A DNA stretch of 64,000 nt. Source: an uncultured Streptomyces sp. (GTDB lineage: Bacteria > Actinomycetota > Actinomycetes > Streptomycetales > Streptomycetaceae). Shown piece by piece: positions 18,132 through 26,984 of this stretch. Under the pieces are notes generated by a model. That model was not told where the DNA came from, ran no database searches, and saw only the letters and a list, made by a program, of their open reading frames with translations. The stretch's first letter is position 1. Every line of letters begins with the position of its first letter. The stretch is from assembly GCF_947488945.1 (NCBI RefSeq), contig NZ_CANLBS010000001.1, positions 186,001 through 250,000 of the forward strand, given 5' to 3'. The position numbers and the translations under genes were made by a program.

Positions 18132-20153
18132 ATGATCGAGTCCTCCGCCAGCCCGTCCCTCTTCCGTGATCTCTCCGCATTCGTCGCCCGCCCCCGCGTC
18201 AACGCCCTCGCCCTGTCCGTCGACGGCACCCGGCTCGTCGCCGCCGTGCAGTCACTGTCCGGGGACGGGACGCGGTTCGTGTCCGGTCTGTGGGAGATCG
18301 ACCCGGCCGGGGAGCGCGACGCGCTGCGGCTGAGCCGGTCCGACGAGGGTGAGTCGGGGCCGGTGTTCGGTCCGGACGGGACGCTGTACTTCCTGTCCGG
18401 ACGCGCCGCCGCGGACGGTGACGCACACGGCGACGCGGACGGTGCCGCCGCGCTGTGGGCGCTGCCGCCGCGCGGGGAGGCCTCCGTCGTGGCGCGGCAC
18501 CCCGGCGGGATCACCTCGGTGACCGTCGCCCGGGACTCCGGCGCGCTGTGCCACACCGCCGGGCTGCTGCCGGGCGCCGCCGACGCGAAGGAGCACGGCG
18601 AGCTGCGCGCGGCGCGACGGGACGCGAAGGTCACCGCGATCCTGTACGAGTCCGGGCCGACCCGCGCCTGGGACCACGACCTCGGCCCGGCGGAGCCGCA
18701 CACCTTCGTCCGCGCCCGCGCCGGTGCGGAACCGGTCGTCGCCGGGGGGCAGGGGACCGGCCTGGAGGCCCCGGGGGACACGGCGCTGTCGCCGGACGGC
18801 ACACGGGTCGCCTACACCCGGTTCGTGCCCGGACGGGTACCGGACGAGCACCGCACCGCCGTGGTGGTGGCCGACGCGGTGAGCGGCGAGGAGATCCTTG
18901 TCGTCGGCGGTCCTGAGCACCTCTATGAGGCACCGCGGTTCACCCACGACGGCTCGGCCGTCGTGTGCTGCCGGGAGCGGTTCCCGACGTACGACGAACC
19001 CTATGACGCGACCCTCGTCCGGATCGATCTGGCCGACGGCACGGTACGGGACCTCCTGCCCGGCTTCGACAACTGGCCCGGTGGCGCGGCCTGTTCGCCG
19101 CTGGACGACACGCTCTTCTTCACCTGCGACGAGCAGGGGCACGCCCCCGTCTTCCGGCGCGACCCGGACGGCGGCGTCACGCGTCTCACCGCTTCGGGCG
19201 CGTACGGTTCGCTGACCGTGGCCCCCGACGGGCGGACGCTCTACGCCCTGCGCCACGCGGTCGACTCTCCGCCGACGGCCGTACGGATCGACGCCTGCGT
19301 CGCCGATCAGGCTCCGGCCGGGCTGCCCGCGCCGGGGGGCGTCGGGGACCTGCCCGGCACGCTCACCGAGGTGCGTGCGGAGGGGGACGACGGTTTCGTG
19401 TTGCGCGGCTGGCTCGTCCTGCCCGAGGGCGCGTCCGCCGAGCGGCCCGCGCCGCTGCTCGTCGCCGTCCACGGCGGACCGCAGTCCAGTTGGAACGGCT
19501 GGACCTGGCGGTGGAACCCGTGGCCGTTCGCCGCGCGCGGCTACGCGGTGCTGCTGCCGGACCCCGCCCTGTCGACCGGCTACGGGCAGATCAACCACCG
19601 TCGCGGCTGGGGGCAGTGGGGCGGGCGTCCCTACACGGACGTGATCGCGCTGACCGACGCGACCGAGGCCCGGGACGACGTCGACGCCTCCCGTACGGCG
19701 CTCGCCGGCGGCTCGTACGGCGGGTACATGGCGAACCGGGTCGCCACCAGCACGGACCGGTTCAAGGCGATCGTCAGCCACGCGGGTCCGTGGGACCTGC
19801 GGATGTTCCAGGGGGACACCGACGCGCCCTGGTTCTGGCAGCGGATCTTCGGCGACCCGCTGACCCGCCCCGAGCGGTACGAGGCGTACTCGCCGCACCT
19901 GGACGTGGCGAAGATCCGCACCCCGATGCTGGTCATCCACGGCGCGAAGGACTACCGCGTGCCGGTCGGGCAGGGCGCCGCGCTCTTCCACGAACTGCAG
20001 CGGCACCACGTCCCCGCGAAGTACCTCTACTTCCCGGACGAGAACCACTGGATCCTGCGGCCGCACCACAGCCGTCTGTGGTACGAGACGTTCCTCAACT
20101 TCCTCGACCACCACGTCCTCGGCGCCGACTGGCAGCGACCCGGCCTGCTGTGA
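18132..20153 (+). CDS. S9-family serine peptidase (prolyl oligopeptidase/acylaminoacyl peptidase type)
   Basis: The start ATG 18132 gives 673 aa. The N-terminal 400 residues form a beta-propeller with recurring D-G-T and F-P-D-G blade motifs. The C-terminal alpha/beta hydrolase carries VHGGPQSSW (oxyanion region), the nucleophile in GGSYGGYM, the acid in GAKDYRVP and the His in ENHWI. It should cleave small peptides in the cytoplasm, since no signal peptide is present. The length fits the family's 600-700 aa. No ribosome site is present and a hairpin touches the start codon. It follows the amidase gene by about 90 bases. Confidence 0.93.
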   Translation: MIESSASPSLFRDLSAFVARPRVNALALSVDGTRLVAAVQSLSGDGTRFVSGLWEIDPAGERDALRLSRSDEGESGPVFGPDGTLYFLSGRAAADGDAHGDADGAAALWALPPRGEASVVARHPGGITSVTVARDSGALCHTAGLLPGAADAKEHGELRAARRDAKVTAILYESGPTRAWDHDLGPAEPHTFVRARAGAEPVVAGGQGTGLEAPGDTALSPDGTRVAYTRFVPGRVPDEHRTAVVVADAVSGEEILVVGGPEHLYEAPRFTHDGSAVVCCRERFPTYDEPYDATLVRIDLADGTVRDLLPGFDNWPGGAACSPLDDTLFFTCDEQGHAPVFRRDPDGGVTRLTASGAYGSLTVAPDGRTLYALRHAVDSPPTAVRIDACVADQAPAGLPAPGGVGDLPGTLTEVRAEGDDGFVLRGWLVLPEGASAERPAPLLVAVHGGPQSSWNGWTWRWNPWPFAARGYAVLLPDPALSTGYGQINHRRGWGQWGGRPYTDVIALTDATEARDDVDASRTALAGGSYGGYMANRVATSTDRFKAIVSHAGPWDLRMFQGDTDAPWFWQRIFGDPLTRPERYEAYSPHLDVAKIRTPMLVIHGAKDYRVPVGQGAALFHELQRHHVPAKYLYFPDENHWILRPHHSRLWYETFLNFLDHHVLGADWQRPGLL

Positions 20154-20190
20154 CCGCGCTGCTGTGACCGCGCTGCCGTGACCGCGCCCG
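20151..20190. repeat. 14-bp tandem repeat including the S9 peptidase stop codon
   Basis: TGACCGCGCTGCTG and TGACCGCGCTGCCG sit in tandem from 20151, with a third partial unit. The first TGA is the stop codon, and the third unit forms the left arm of the following hairpin. Confidence 0.7.
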
Positions 20191-20213
20191 TGCGGGTACG
20201 CGGGCGCGGTCAC
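20178..20213. terminator. 13-bp bidirectional terminator hairpin
   Basis: GTGACCGCGCCCG (20178-20190) pairs perfectly with 20201-20213 around a 10-base loop. It lies between the convergent S9 peptidase and VWA lipoprotein genes. Confidence 0.82.
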
Positions 20214-20297
20214 AGGACGGCCGCGCGCGGGGCCGTCCGCGGAAGCTCACGCACCCGCGCCGGTGGGACCCGCCCGCGCGGCGGCCTCCCCGTCCCG

Positions 20298-21950
20298 TCA
20301 GTCCACCTCGCCCTCGGCGCCGGCGTCAGCCGCCGGCGCCGGGGCGCCGCCCCGCAGGGCGTCGGCCTGTTCGACGGCGGTCGCCAGCTTCGCGACCGCC
20401 GTGTCCTCGGTGCTTCCCGCCAGCTCCCGTGCGTGCCGGGCGAGTACGTCCAGGGCCGGGGCGCCGGCCAGGTCGTCGCCGCGCAGCCGGAGGGCGAAGT
20501 AGGCCGCGACCGCGCTGACCCGCAGGCGCTCGTCGGCGTCGCTCCAGAGAGCCCCGGTCAGGTCCGAGGCATCCACCGTGCCGGACCGCTCGTGGGCCGT
20601 GCGCGTCTCCGGGTCGAGCCAGCGCACGGTGGCCGTGGCGACACGGCCCCGCGCGCCCTCCCGCATCCGGACGGCGTACAGGGCGGTCACCGTGTGTCCG
20701 GGGCCGACCTCGCCGCCGTCCACCGCGTCGTTGCGGAAGTCCTCGTCGGCGACCTTGCGGTTCTCGTAGCCGAGCAGCCGGAACTGCGCCACGTTCTTCC
20801 GGTCGAAGACGACCTGCGCCTTGGCGTCGCGGGCGCGCAGCGCGACATGGGCGGGGAGCTGGTCGACGAATACCTTGCGCGCCTGCGTCTCGTCGCCGAT
20901 GTACGTGGTGTTCCCGTCGCCCTTGTTGGTGAGCTTCTCCATGAACGCGTCGCCGTAGTCGCTGCCGACACCCACCCCGAAGAGGGTGATGCCGAAGTCG
21001 CGGCGGGCTCCTTCGATCCGCTCCAGGATGGCGTCGACGTCGGTCTCGCCGGAGTTGGCGAGCGCGTCGGAGAGGAGTACGACCCGGTTGGTCGCGCCCT
21101 CGCGGTGCCCCGCGGCGGCCTCGTCGTAGCCGCGCTCGACGCCCGCCGCGACGTTGGTGGAGTCGGTGGTCTCCATGCTCTCGACGGCGTCGCGCAGCTT
21201 CGTCCGGTTGCCGCGCAGCCGGGTCATCGGGACGAGCGTCTCGGCCTCGTCGCTGAAGGTGACGAGGGCGACCGAGTCGTCGTCACGGAGTTCGTCGGTG
21301 AGGTGCGCGAGGGACGACTTGACCAGGTCGAGCCGGCCCGTCTCCGCCATGGAGCCGGAGATGTCGACGACGAACGTCAGTGCGGCGGGCGGGCGTTCGC
21401 CCTGCGGGGCGGCCGCCTTGGTGGCGAGTCCGACCCGGAGCAGCGACCAGCCCTCCCCCGCGGCGCCGGACCTCGCGCCGTCGACGGAGACGGAGAACCC
21501 GTTGCCCTGCGGCCGCCGGTACCCCTGCTGGAAGCTGTTGACGAACTCCTCCGGCCGCACGGTGTCCGGGTCCGGCAGCCGGCCCTTCTCCAGGGTGCTG
21601 CGGGCGTAGCCGTAGGAGGCGGTGTCCACGTCCAGGGCGAACGTCGACCGGTAGTCGGGGGCGGCCTGCCGGCCCTCCTCACCTTCGTCACCGTCCGCCG
21701 GGGAACCGCCCTCCGCCGGGGAGCCGCCGTCCGCCCGGGGCCCGCCGTTCGCCGTGGCGCCGGGCCCCGGTGCGGGGCGGCCCCCGCCGCCGGACACCGC
21801 CTGTGCCTCGCTGGTGTCGCTGGTGCTGCCGCTGCCGCCGCCGCACCCGGTCAGCAGCAGCGCGCCGAAGACGGCCGCGGCCACCGCGCCCGACGCTGCG
21901 CGCGGGAGTCGCGTGCGTGTGCGACCGGTGCCGTTCTCCAGATGTCCCAT
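20298..21950 (-). CDS. VWA-domain lipoprotein (YfbK-like)
   Basis: The product is 550 aa with a lipobox (ALLLTGC, Cys at residue 36), so it should be an exported, membrane-tethered lipoprotein. After a Gly/Asp-rich spacer comes the YfbK N-terminal region (DVDTASYGYARSTL, PEEFVNSF), then a VWA domain with an intact MIDAS (DISGS; LLSDA). A C-terminal DUF3520-type domain follows (LLGYENRKV, VGPGHTVTALYAV). YfbK-like proteins are often called calcium-activated channel homologues, but their function is unknown. The ribosome site is locked in a 12-bp hairpin, so translation may be conditional. It lies downstream of the ABC permease gene on the same strand. Confidence 0.9.
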   Translation of the reverse strand: MGHLENGTGRTRTRLPRAASGAVAAAVFGALLLTGCGGGSGSTSDTSEAQAVSGGGGRPAPGPGATANGGPRADGGSPAEGGSPADGDEGEEGRQAAPDYRSTFALDVDTASYGYARSTLEKGRLPDPDTVRPEEFVNSFQQGYRRPQGNGFSVSVDGARSGAAGEGWSLLRVGLATKAAAPQGERPPAALTFVVDISGSMAETGRLDLVKSSLAHLTDELRDDDSVALVTFSDEAETLVPMTRLRGNRTKLRDAVESMETTDSTNVAAGVERGYDEAAAGHREGATNRVVLLSDALANSGETDVDAILERIEGARRDFGITLFGVGVGSDYGDAFMEKLTNKGDGNTTYIGDETQARKVFVDQLPAHVALRARDAKAQVVFDRKNVAQFRLLGYENRKVADEDFRNDAVDGGEVGPGHTVTALYAVRMREGARGRVATATVRWLDPETRTAHERSGTVDASDLTGALWSDADERLRVSAVAAYFALRLRGDDLAGAPALDVLARHARELAGSTEDTAVAKLATAVEQADALRGGAPAPAADAGAEGEVD

Positions 21951-21953
21951 GGT

Positions 21954-22000
21954 GGGCCCCCCTCGTCCAGGTGTCTGTGACTGTGACGCGAGGGGGGCCC
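21954..22000 (-). promoter_or_regulatory. Hairpin that sequesters the ribosome site of the VWA lipoprotein gene
   Basis: On the minus strand the arm at 22000-21989 pairs over 12 perfect GC-rich bases with 21965-21954 around a 23-base loop. The 3' arm contains the GAGGGGGG Shine-Dalgarno, and ATG follows a few bases later at 21950. The structure could hide the ribosome site or double as a terminator for the upstream ABC operon. Confidence 0.65.
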
Positions 22001-22073
22001 GGACGGACCGGTCGAACGTGTTGCGGATTCGTCTCGAAGCGCTAACGGCGGCGCACGGCCCCGCCCCTGCGGT

Positions 22074-22961
22074 TCACGACACGATGTCCTTGCGGCTGAA
22101 CCCCCGGAAGGCCAGGGCGAACAGGATCAGGGCGTACGTGACGGAGATCGAGGCGCCCTTGAGCATGCCGCCCCATTCGAGCTGCGGCTGGATGGCGTCG
22201 GCCCAGGCGAACTGCCAGTGCGCGGGCAGGAACTCGCGCCAGGACCCGAGGGCGGTCACCGCGTCCAGGACGTTGCCGACGATGGTCAGGCCCACCGCGC
22301 CGCCGACCGCTCCGAGCGGGGCGTCGGTCCTGGTGGAGAGCCAGAACGCCAGTCCCGCGGTGACCAGTTGGGAGACGAAGATGAAGGCGACCACCAGCGC
22401 GAGGCGCGGCAGCGTGTCCCCGGTGGCGAGTTCGCCGCCGGTGGGGAGCTGGAGCGGACCCCAGCCGTAGGCGACGGCGCCGGCTCCGAGGGCCACCACC
22501 GGCAGCAGCACCATGGCGGCGAGGCTGAAGCCGAGGGCGACGACCAGCTTGCTCCAGAGCAGCCGGGTGCGGGGCACCGGGGCGGCCAGCAGATAGCGGA
22601 GCGAGGACCAGCTCGCCTCGGAGGCCACGGTGTCGCCGCAGAACAGCGCGACGGGCACGACCAGCAGGAAGCCGGCCGAGACGAAGAGGCTGGTGGCGGC
22701 GAAGTTGGCGGCGGACGCGGTGGCGGTGTCCATCAGGGTAATGCGTTCGCCCGCGCCGGGCCGGGAGTCGGGGCCGCCGCCGACAGCGAACGCGACGATC
22801 AGGATGAACGGCAGCGCGGCGAGGATGCCGCCCATCAGCAGCGTGCGGCGGCGGCGGAGCTGGCGCATCGCCTCCACCCGCAGCGGCAGGGTGCGGCCCG
22901 CCCGGTAGCCGGGTGCGGCCGCCGTCTCCGGGGCGGCGAGCGGGGTGAGGACGTCACTCAT
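22074..22961 (-). CDS. ABC-2 type transporter permease (295 aa)
   Basis: About six membrane helices are visible: TLLMGGILAALPFILIV, FVSAGFLLVVPVALF, LVVALGFSLAAMVLL, LVVAFIFVSQLVTA, GAVGGAVGLTIVG and ISVTYALILFALAF. There is an extracytoplasmic loop after helix 1 and the typical AAPVPRTRLLWSKL coupling segment. It is the membrane subunit of an ABC-2 exporter. The start overlaps the stop of the hydrolase-ATPase fusion gene by 4 bases, so the two are translated together and surely act as one transporter. The ending GFSRKDI is common in the family. Substrate unknown. Confidence 0.9.
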   Translation of the reverse strand: MSDVLTPLAAPETAAAPGYRAGRTLPLRVEAMRQLRRRRTLLMGGILAALPFILIVAFAVGGGPDSRPGAGERITLMDTATASAANFAATSLFVSAGFLLVVPVALFCGDTVASEASWSSLRYLLAAPVPRTRLLWSKLVVALGFSLAAMVLLPVVALGAGAVAYGWGPLQLPTGGELATGDTLPRLALVVAFIFVSQLVTAGLAFWLSTRTDAPLGAVGGAVGLTIVGNVLDAVTALGSWREFLPAHWQFAWADAIQPQLEWGGMLKGASISVTYALILFALAFRGFSRKDIVS

Positions 22962-25771
22962 GCGGAGCCTCCGGAGATCAGGGTGAGGAACGCGTCCTCC
23001 AGGCGGCGGTGCGGCCCGACCCCGGTCAGGGGGACGTCGAGCCGGACGAGTTCGGCGATCAGCCCGGAGGCGGTGGCGCCGTCGAGGCGGACCAGCAGGC
23101 CCCGGCCGTCCTCGGTGCGGGCCGCGGACGCGATGCCGGGCAGGCCCGCGACCTTCTCCGCCAGGGACGCGGTGACGTCCTCGGCGGTGGTGACCAGCAC
23201 CATGTCGCCGGAGCCGGTGATCTCGGCGACCGGACCCGCCTGCACCAGGCGGCCCCGGTCCATGACGACGAGGTGGGTGCAGGACTGCTCGACCTCGGAG
23301 AGCAGGTGGCTGGAGACGATCACGGTGCGGCCGCCGGCCGCGTAACGGATCATGACGTCCCGCATCTCGCGGATCTGGGGCGGGTCCAGGCCGTTGGTGG
23401 GTTCGTCCAGGATCAGCAGGTCCGGCATGCCGAGCATCGCCTGCGCGATGGCGAGCCGCTGCCGCATGCCCTGCGAGTAGGTCCGCACCGCGCGGGCCAG
23501 AGCGTCGCCGAGACCGGCGATCTCCAGCGCCTCTTCGACGCGGGCGTCCTCGGCGGGGCGTCCGGTGGCCTGCCAGTACAGGTCCAGGTTGGCGCGGCCC
23601 GACAGGTGCGGCAGGAAGCCCGCCCCCTCGACGAACGCGCCGACGCGGGAGAGCACCGGGGCACCGGGCCTGACGGCCTGCCCGAAGACGCGGATCTCGC
23701 CCTCGTCGGGGGCGATGAGTCCCATGAGCATGCGCAGGGTGGTGGTCTTGCCGGCCCCGTTGGGCCCGAGCAGACCGAGGACCTGCCCGGCCTCGACGCG
23801 GAACGACAGGTCCTTCACCGCGTACCGGTCGGCGGACTTGGCGTACCGCTTGGACAGCCCGGTGATCTGCAGCGGTACGCCGGCGAGCGCCGGGTCGGGC
23901 GCGGGGGTCGCGGTGCGGCGGCGGGCGGTGAGCAGCAGTACGGCGGCGACCGCGAGGGCGATGAGCGGCAGTCCCCAGGTCCACCAGGGGAACCCGGCGG
24001 CAGCGGTCGTGACGGCGGCGGCGGTCGGCACCGCCAGCGGACCGGCGGGGGTGACCGTGTAGGTGGCGGGTTCGGCGGGCGAGGCGTAGCCGAGGTCCGT
24101 CGCGGACAGCACCAGGCGCAGCCGGTGCCCGGCGTCCACCTCGTGGTCGACGGCGGGCAGCGTCAGTTCGACGGGCTCGCCCTGCTGCGCGGGGGTGATG
24201 CGGTGCGCTGTGACGAGTTGCGAGGGCAGCACGGTGCGGCTGCCGTCGGCGGCGACGTCGTAGACCTTGCCGAAGAGGACGGCGTCGCCGTGGTCGGCGG
24301 TGACGGTCACCCGCACCGTCGGTGTGCCGGTGATCCGCAGCGCGGTCTTCAGCGGGGCGGTCTCGTAGGCGGCGTGCTGTCCGGCGAAGTCCATGGAGAG
24401 GCTGACGCCGAGGGAGGAGAGCTGGGAGAGGCCGCCGCCGACGCCGGGGACGGCGGAGATGGCGGGCGGCGCCGCGCCCGCGGGGTTCCGGAACGTCTCG
24501 GTGGCGGCCCCGGCCGCGGCCTTCGCACCCGCGTCCGGGCCGCCCGCGCCCGGCGCGTCACCGGTGCCGGGTGTGTCACCGGTTCCGGGCGCGTCGCCGG
24601 TGCCGGGGGCCTCCCCGGTGTCCGTGCCGGTACCACCTCCCGGCTCCGTGCCGGTGCCGCCGTCGCGCTTCACGGTGAGCGGGAACTCCCGGACGCCGCC
24701 CCGCAGACCGGGGTAGCGGTCGCCGCTCGCCCCGCGCTTCAGCGCCGCGCCGTCGGTGGAGTCGACGCCTCCGGTGCGGGTGACACGGAAGGCGGGTCCG
24801 GTGCCGGCGCTCTCGTCGTCCTGGAGGTAGCGGTCGAACCAGTCGCCGATCCGGTCCTGAACGCGGTCGCTCTCCGCGTCGCCGCCGTCGTGGCCGCCGG
24901 CGATCCAGTCGACCGCGACGGGCGCGCCGTTGGCCTCGATGGTCCGGGCCATGGCGTCGGCCTGGTCGAGCGGGAAGAGCGAGTCCGACTGACCCTGGAC
25001 GATCAGGGTGGGGACGTCGATGCGGTCGCCGACCGCGACGGGCGAGCGCTCGGTGAGCATCTTGCGCGCGTCCTCGTCCGGGACGCCGCTCGCGGCGACC
25101 CGTTCGTACATCGCGCAGATCCGTTTCTCGAACTTCTCGCAGCCGCCGCCGCTGGTGACGAAGATGCCCGCCCAGAGCTTCTTGAAGACGCCGTCCGGGA
25201 AGAGGGCGTCCGCGAGGTCCCAGTAGGTGATGAGCGGGGCGACGGCGTCGACCCGGTCGTCGTGCCCGGCGGCGAGCAGCGAGACTGCGCCGCCGTAGGA
25301 GGCTCCGGTGATCCCGACCCGCGGGTCGCCCGGTGCGTCCAGACGCACCTCGGGCCGCTTCGCCAGCCAGTCGAGGAGACCGGAGACGTCCGCGACCTCC
25401 CCGTCGGGCGCGTTGAGTCCGATCGGCCCTTCGGTGGCGCCGAAGCCGCGCGCCGACCAGGTCAGCACCGCGTATCCGTCGGCCGCGAGCCGTTCGGCCT
25501 GGGCCCGGACGTCGTCCTTGCTGCCGCCGAAACCGTGCCCGATGAGGACGGCGGGACGCCGCCGGTCGCCGCCGGTGGTGAAGTACGAGGTGTCGACGGA
25601 CACGCCGTCCGTCCGGATCGCCCGGTCCTCGCGGTGCACGCGCGGCGCCCGGTCGTCGGCGGCGGCGCTCCAGGCGCCGGCCCCGGCGAGCACGACGAGG
25701 GCGGCGATCCCCGCCGCCCAACGGCCGCGTGCGCGGGGCCAACGGCGCCGTCGTGAAAGAGGAGTCTCCAT
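22958..25771 (-). CDS. Fusion protein: exported CocE/X-Pro-peptidase-like hydrolase, membrane helix, ABC transporter ATPase (937 aa)
   Basis: The N-terminus has a basic run and a hydrophobic helix (about 19-37) acting as signal or anchor. An alpha/beta hydrolase of the S15/CocE type follows, with nucleophile S158 in GASYGG, acid D263 in QSDSLF and H294 in GGHDGG. After a Gly/Thr-rich repeat linker (about 380-420) comes a beta-sandwich similar to the S15 C-terminal domain (to about 585). A second helix (about 594-615) leads to a full ABC ATPase (Walker A GPNGAGKTT near 670, YSQGMRQRLAIA signature, LLILDEPTNGLDP near 789). This topology puts the hydrolase outside and the ATPase inside the cell. 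It is coupled to the permease gene by ATGA. Confidence 0.9.
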   Translation of the reverse strand: METPLSRRRRWPRARGRWAAGIAALVVLAGAGAWSAAADDRAPRVHREDRAIRTDGVSVDTSYFTTGGDRRRPAVLIGHGFGGSKDDVRAQAERLAADGYAVLTWSARGFGATEGPIGLNAPDGEVADVSGLLDWLAKRPEVRLDAPGDPRVGITGASYGGAVSLLAAGHDDRVDAVAPLITYWDLADALFPDGVFKKLWAGIFVTSGGGCEKFEKRICAMYERVAASGVPDEDARKMLTERSPVAVGDRIDVPTLIVQGQSDSLFPLDQADAMARTIEANGAPVAVDWIAGGHDGGDAESDRVQDRIGDWFDRYLQDDESAGTGPAFRVTRTGGVDSTDGAALKRGASGDRYPGLRGGVREFPLTVKRDGGTGTEPGGGTGTDTGEAPGTGDAPGTGDTPGTGDAPGAGGPDAGAKAAAGAATETFRNPAGAAPPAISAVPGVGGGLSQLSSLGVSLSMDFAGQHAAYETAPLKTALRITGTPTVRVTVTADHGDAVLFGKVYDVAADGSRTVLPSQLVTAHRITPAQQGEPVELTLPAVDHEVDAGHRLRLVLSATDLGYASPAEPATYTVTPAGPLAVPTAAAVTTAAAGFPWWTWGLPLIALAVAAVLLLTARRRTATPAPDPALAGVPLQITGLSKRYAKSADRYAVKDLSFRVEAGQVLGLLGPNGAGKTTTLRMLMGLIAPDEGEIRVFGQAVRPGAPVLSRVGAFVEGAGFLPHLSGRANLDLYWQATGRPAEDARVEEALEIAGLGDALARAVRTYSQGMRQRLAIAQAMLGMPDLLILDEPTNGLDPPQIREMRDVMIRYAAGGRTVIVSSHLLSEVEQSCTHLVVMDRGRLVQAGPVAEITGSGDMVLVTTAEDVTASLAEKVAGLPGIASAARTEDGRGLLVRLDGATASGLIAELVRLDVPLTGVGPHRRLEDAFLTLISGGSA
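24548..24630. repeat. 18-bp imperfect repeat coding for the Gly-Thr-Gly-Asp linker
   Basis: Four to five imperfect copies encode GTGDAP-type units joining the hydrolase to its beta-sandwich domain. The copies are in frame, so linker length can vary. Confidence 0.6.
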
Positions 25772-25860
25772 GTCACGACCCTAATCGGAGCCCGTCGTGG
25801 CCGAAGGGGCCGTAGGTCGGACCCGCCCGGCCTCCCGCAGGGGTACGCCGCGGGGCCGTC

Positions 25861-26508
25861 CTACTGCGGACGCGGTACGTCCGCCGACGCACCGTCGGAC
25901 CGCGGCGAGGCCGTCCGGGAGGGGCGGGGCACCGGACGCTGCCCGTTCTCCGGGTAGGGCTTCTCCGCGGGCAGCAGGGCCGCCGCCTCGTCGGTCCGGC
26001 CGGCCAGCACGTGGCCGTGGATCTCGCGGGCCAGCGGGGTGACGTCCCGGACGGAGACCGTCCATTCGTCGGCGTAGCGGCGCGGCAGGTCGCCGCCCAG
26101 CCCGAGCTGGAGCGAGCGGTGCGGCAACGGCCGCAGGTGCAGGTCGCGTTCGGGGTCCCACTGGACGCGGGCGCCGGCCCGGCGCAGGCGGCGGCGCCAG
26201 GCGGCCTCGTCGGGGTGGACGTCCCTGGCGTAATGGGAGAGTTCGGCGTCGGCCAGCGCGCTCTCGAACCCCTCGCGGGTGATCTCGATCGCCAGCACCG
26301 TCTCCTGGTCCGTCTTGGTGCCCCATCCGCAGCGATACATCATCCACAGGAAGCTGGGCTTGATCCAGGTCATCCGCTTCCGCTTCCAGTCGCCGGGGAA
26401 GCGGCCGTCGCGCGCGGCGGGCAGGCCCAGTCGCGGCGGGTAGGCCTGGTAGACGGTGACGGTGGAGTCGGTGTACCCGGCCCGGATCTCGTACTGCGGC
26501 ACGTTCAT
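25861..26508 (-). CDS. DUF4291 domain protein (215 aa)
   Basis: The family's consensus blocks are plain: YEIRAGYTDSTVTVYQAY, then GRFPGDWKRKRMTWIKPS, FLWMMYRCGW and VLAIEITREGF. These cover residues 5 to about 160. The last 40 residues are Pro/Ser-rich and disordered. The function of DUF4291 is not known; the MTWIKPSFLWMMYR core suggests a conserved active or binding site. No signal peptide is present. It is followed on the same strand, after 83 bases, by an unrelated small gene. Confidence 0.88.
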   Translation of the reverse strand: MNVPQYEIRAGYTDSTVTVYQAYPPRLGLPAARDGRFPGDWKRKRMTWIKPSFLWMMYRCGWGTKTDQETVLAIEITREGFESALADAELSHYARDVHPDEAAWRRRLRRAGARVQWDPERDLHLRPLPHRSLQLGLGGDLPRRYADEWTVSVRDVTPLAREIHGHVLAGRTDEAAALLPAEKPYPENGQRPVPRPSRTASPRSDGASADVPRPQ

Positions 26509-26591
26509 GGCGTCCAGGATGCGCGACGCCGCGCCACCTCCGCACCGGATTTCGGGACCGGTACGGCGGTGCGCGCGACGGGGCGTGCCCG

Positions 26592-26984
26592 CTACAGCTC
26601 GGTGGCTCCGTCGTCGCCTTCGCCGCGGCCGTTGCCCGCGCCGCCCTCGGCCTGCAGGGCCAGGTCGCGGAGCACGTCCGTGGAGGTCACGTCCGTCTGC
26701 CCGGAGTCGTGCACGCGGGCCAGCATGGTGAAGGCGAGCGTGAACGCCCCGACGAGCTGCTCCACCGCCCCGCCCACCTCGCGGCCGACGACGGTCGCCA
26801 TCTCCTCGACGGTGGCGTCCCCGGGGATGGCGATGCGCGGCATGGTCTCGTTCAGCAGGGCGGTGACGACGCTGGACTCCAACTCGACGTCGTCACGCTC
26901 CACATCCTCTTCGAGGAGGCGCTGGATCTCGCCGGCCTCCGTGAGGATGCCGATCACTCGCTTCAGGACTTCGCTCTGCTCCAT
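26592..26984 (-). CDS. Conserved hypothetical acidic protein (130 aa)
   Basis: The start is ATG 26984 (MEQSEVLKRVIGILTEAGEIQRLLEEDVERDDV). The protein is acidic and mostly helical, with a hydrophobic stretch (GAVEQLVGAFTLAFTMLARV) that may be a core helix rather than a membrane span. The C-terminal 30 residues are Gly/Asp/Glu-rich. I do not recognise a family. Codon use is normal for the region, which supports it being real. Confidence 0.65.
   Translation of the reverse strand: MEQSEVLKRVIGILTEAGEIQRLLEEDVERDDVELESSVVTALLNETMPRIAIPGDATVEEMATVVGREVGGAVEQLVGAFTLAFTMLARVHDSGQTDVTSTDVLRDLALQAEGGAGNGRGEGDDGATEL

Noticed and set aside
23009..25756. 915-codon frame antisense to the hydrolase-ABC fusion
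   Set aside because: Its amino-acid composition (Gly/Arg/Val-rich) is that of a shadow, and the fusion gene on the other strand has intact motifs.
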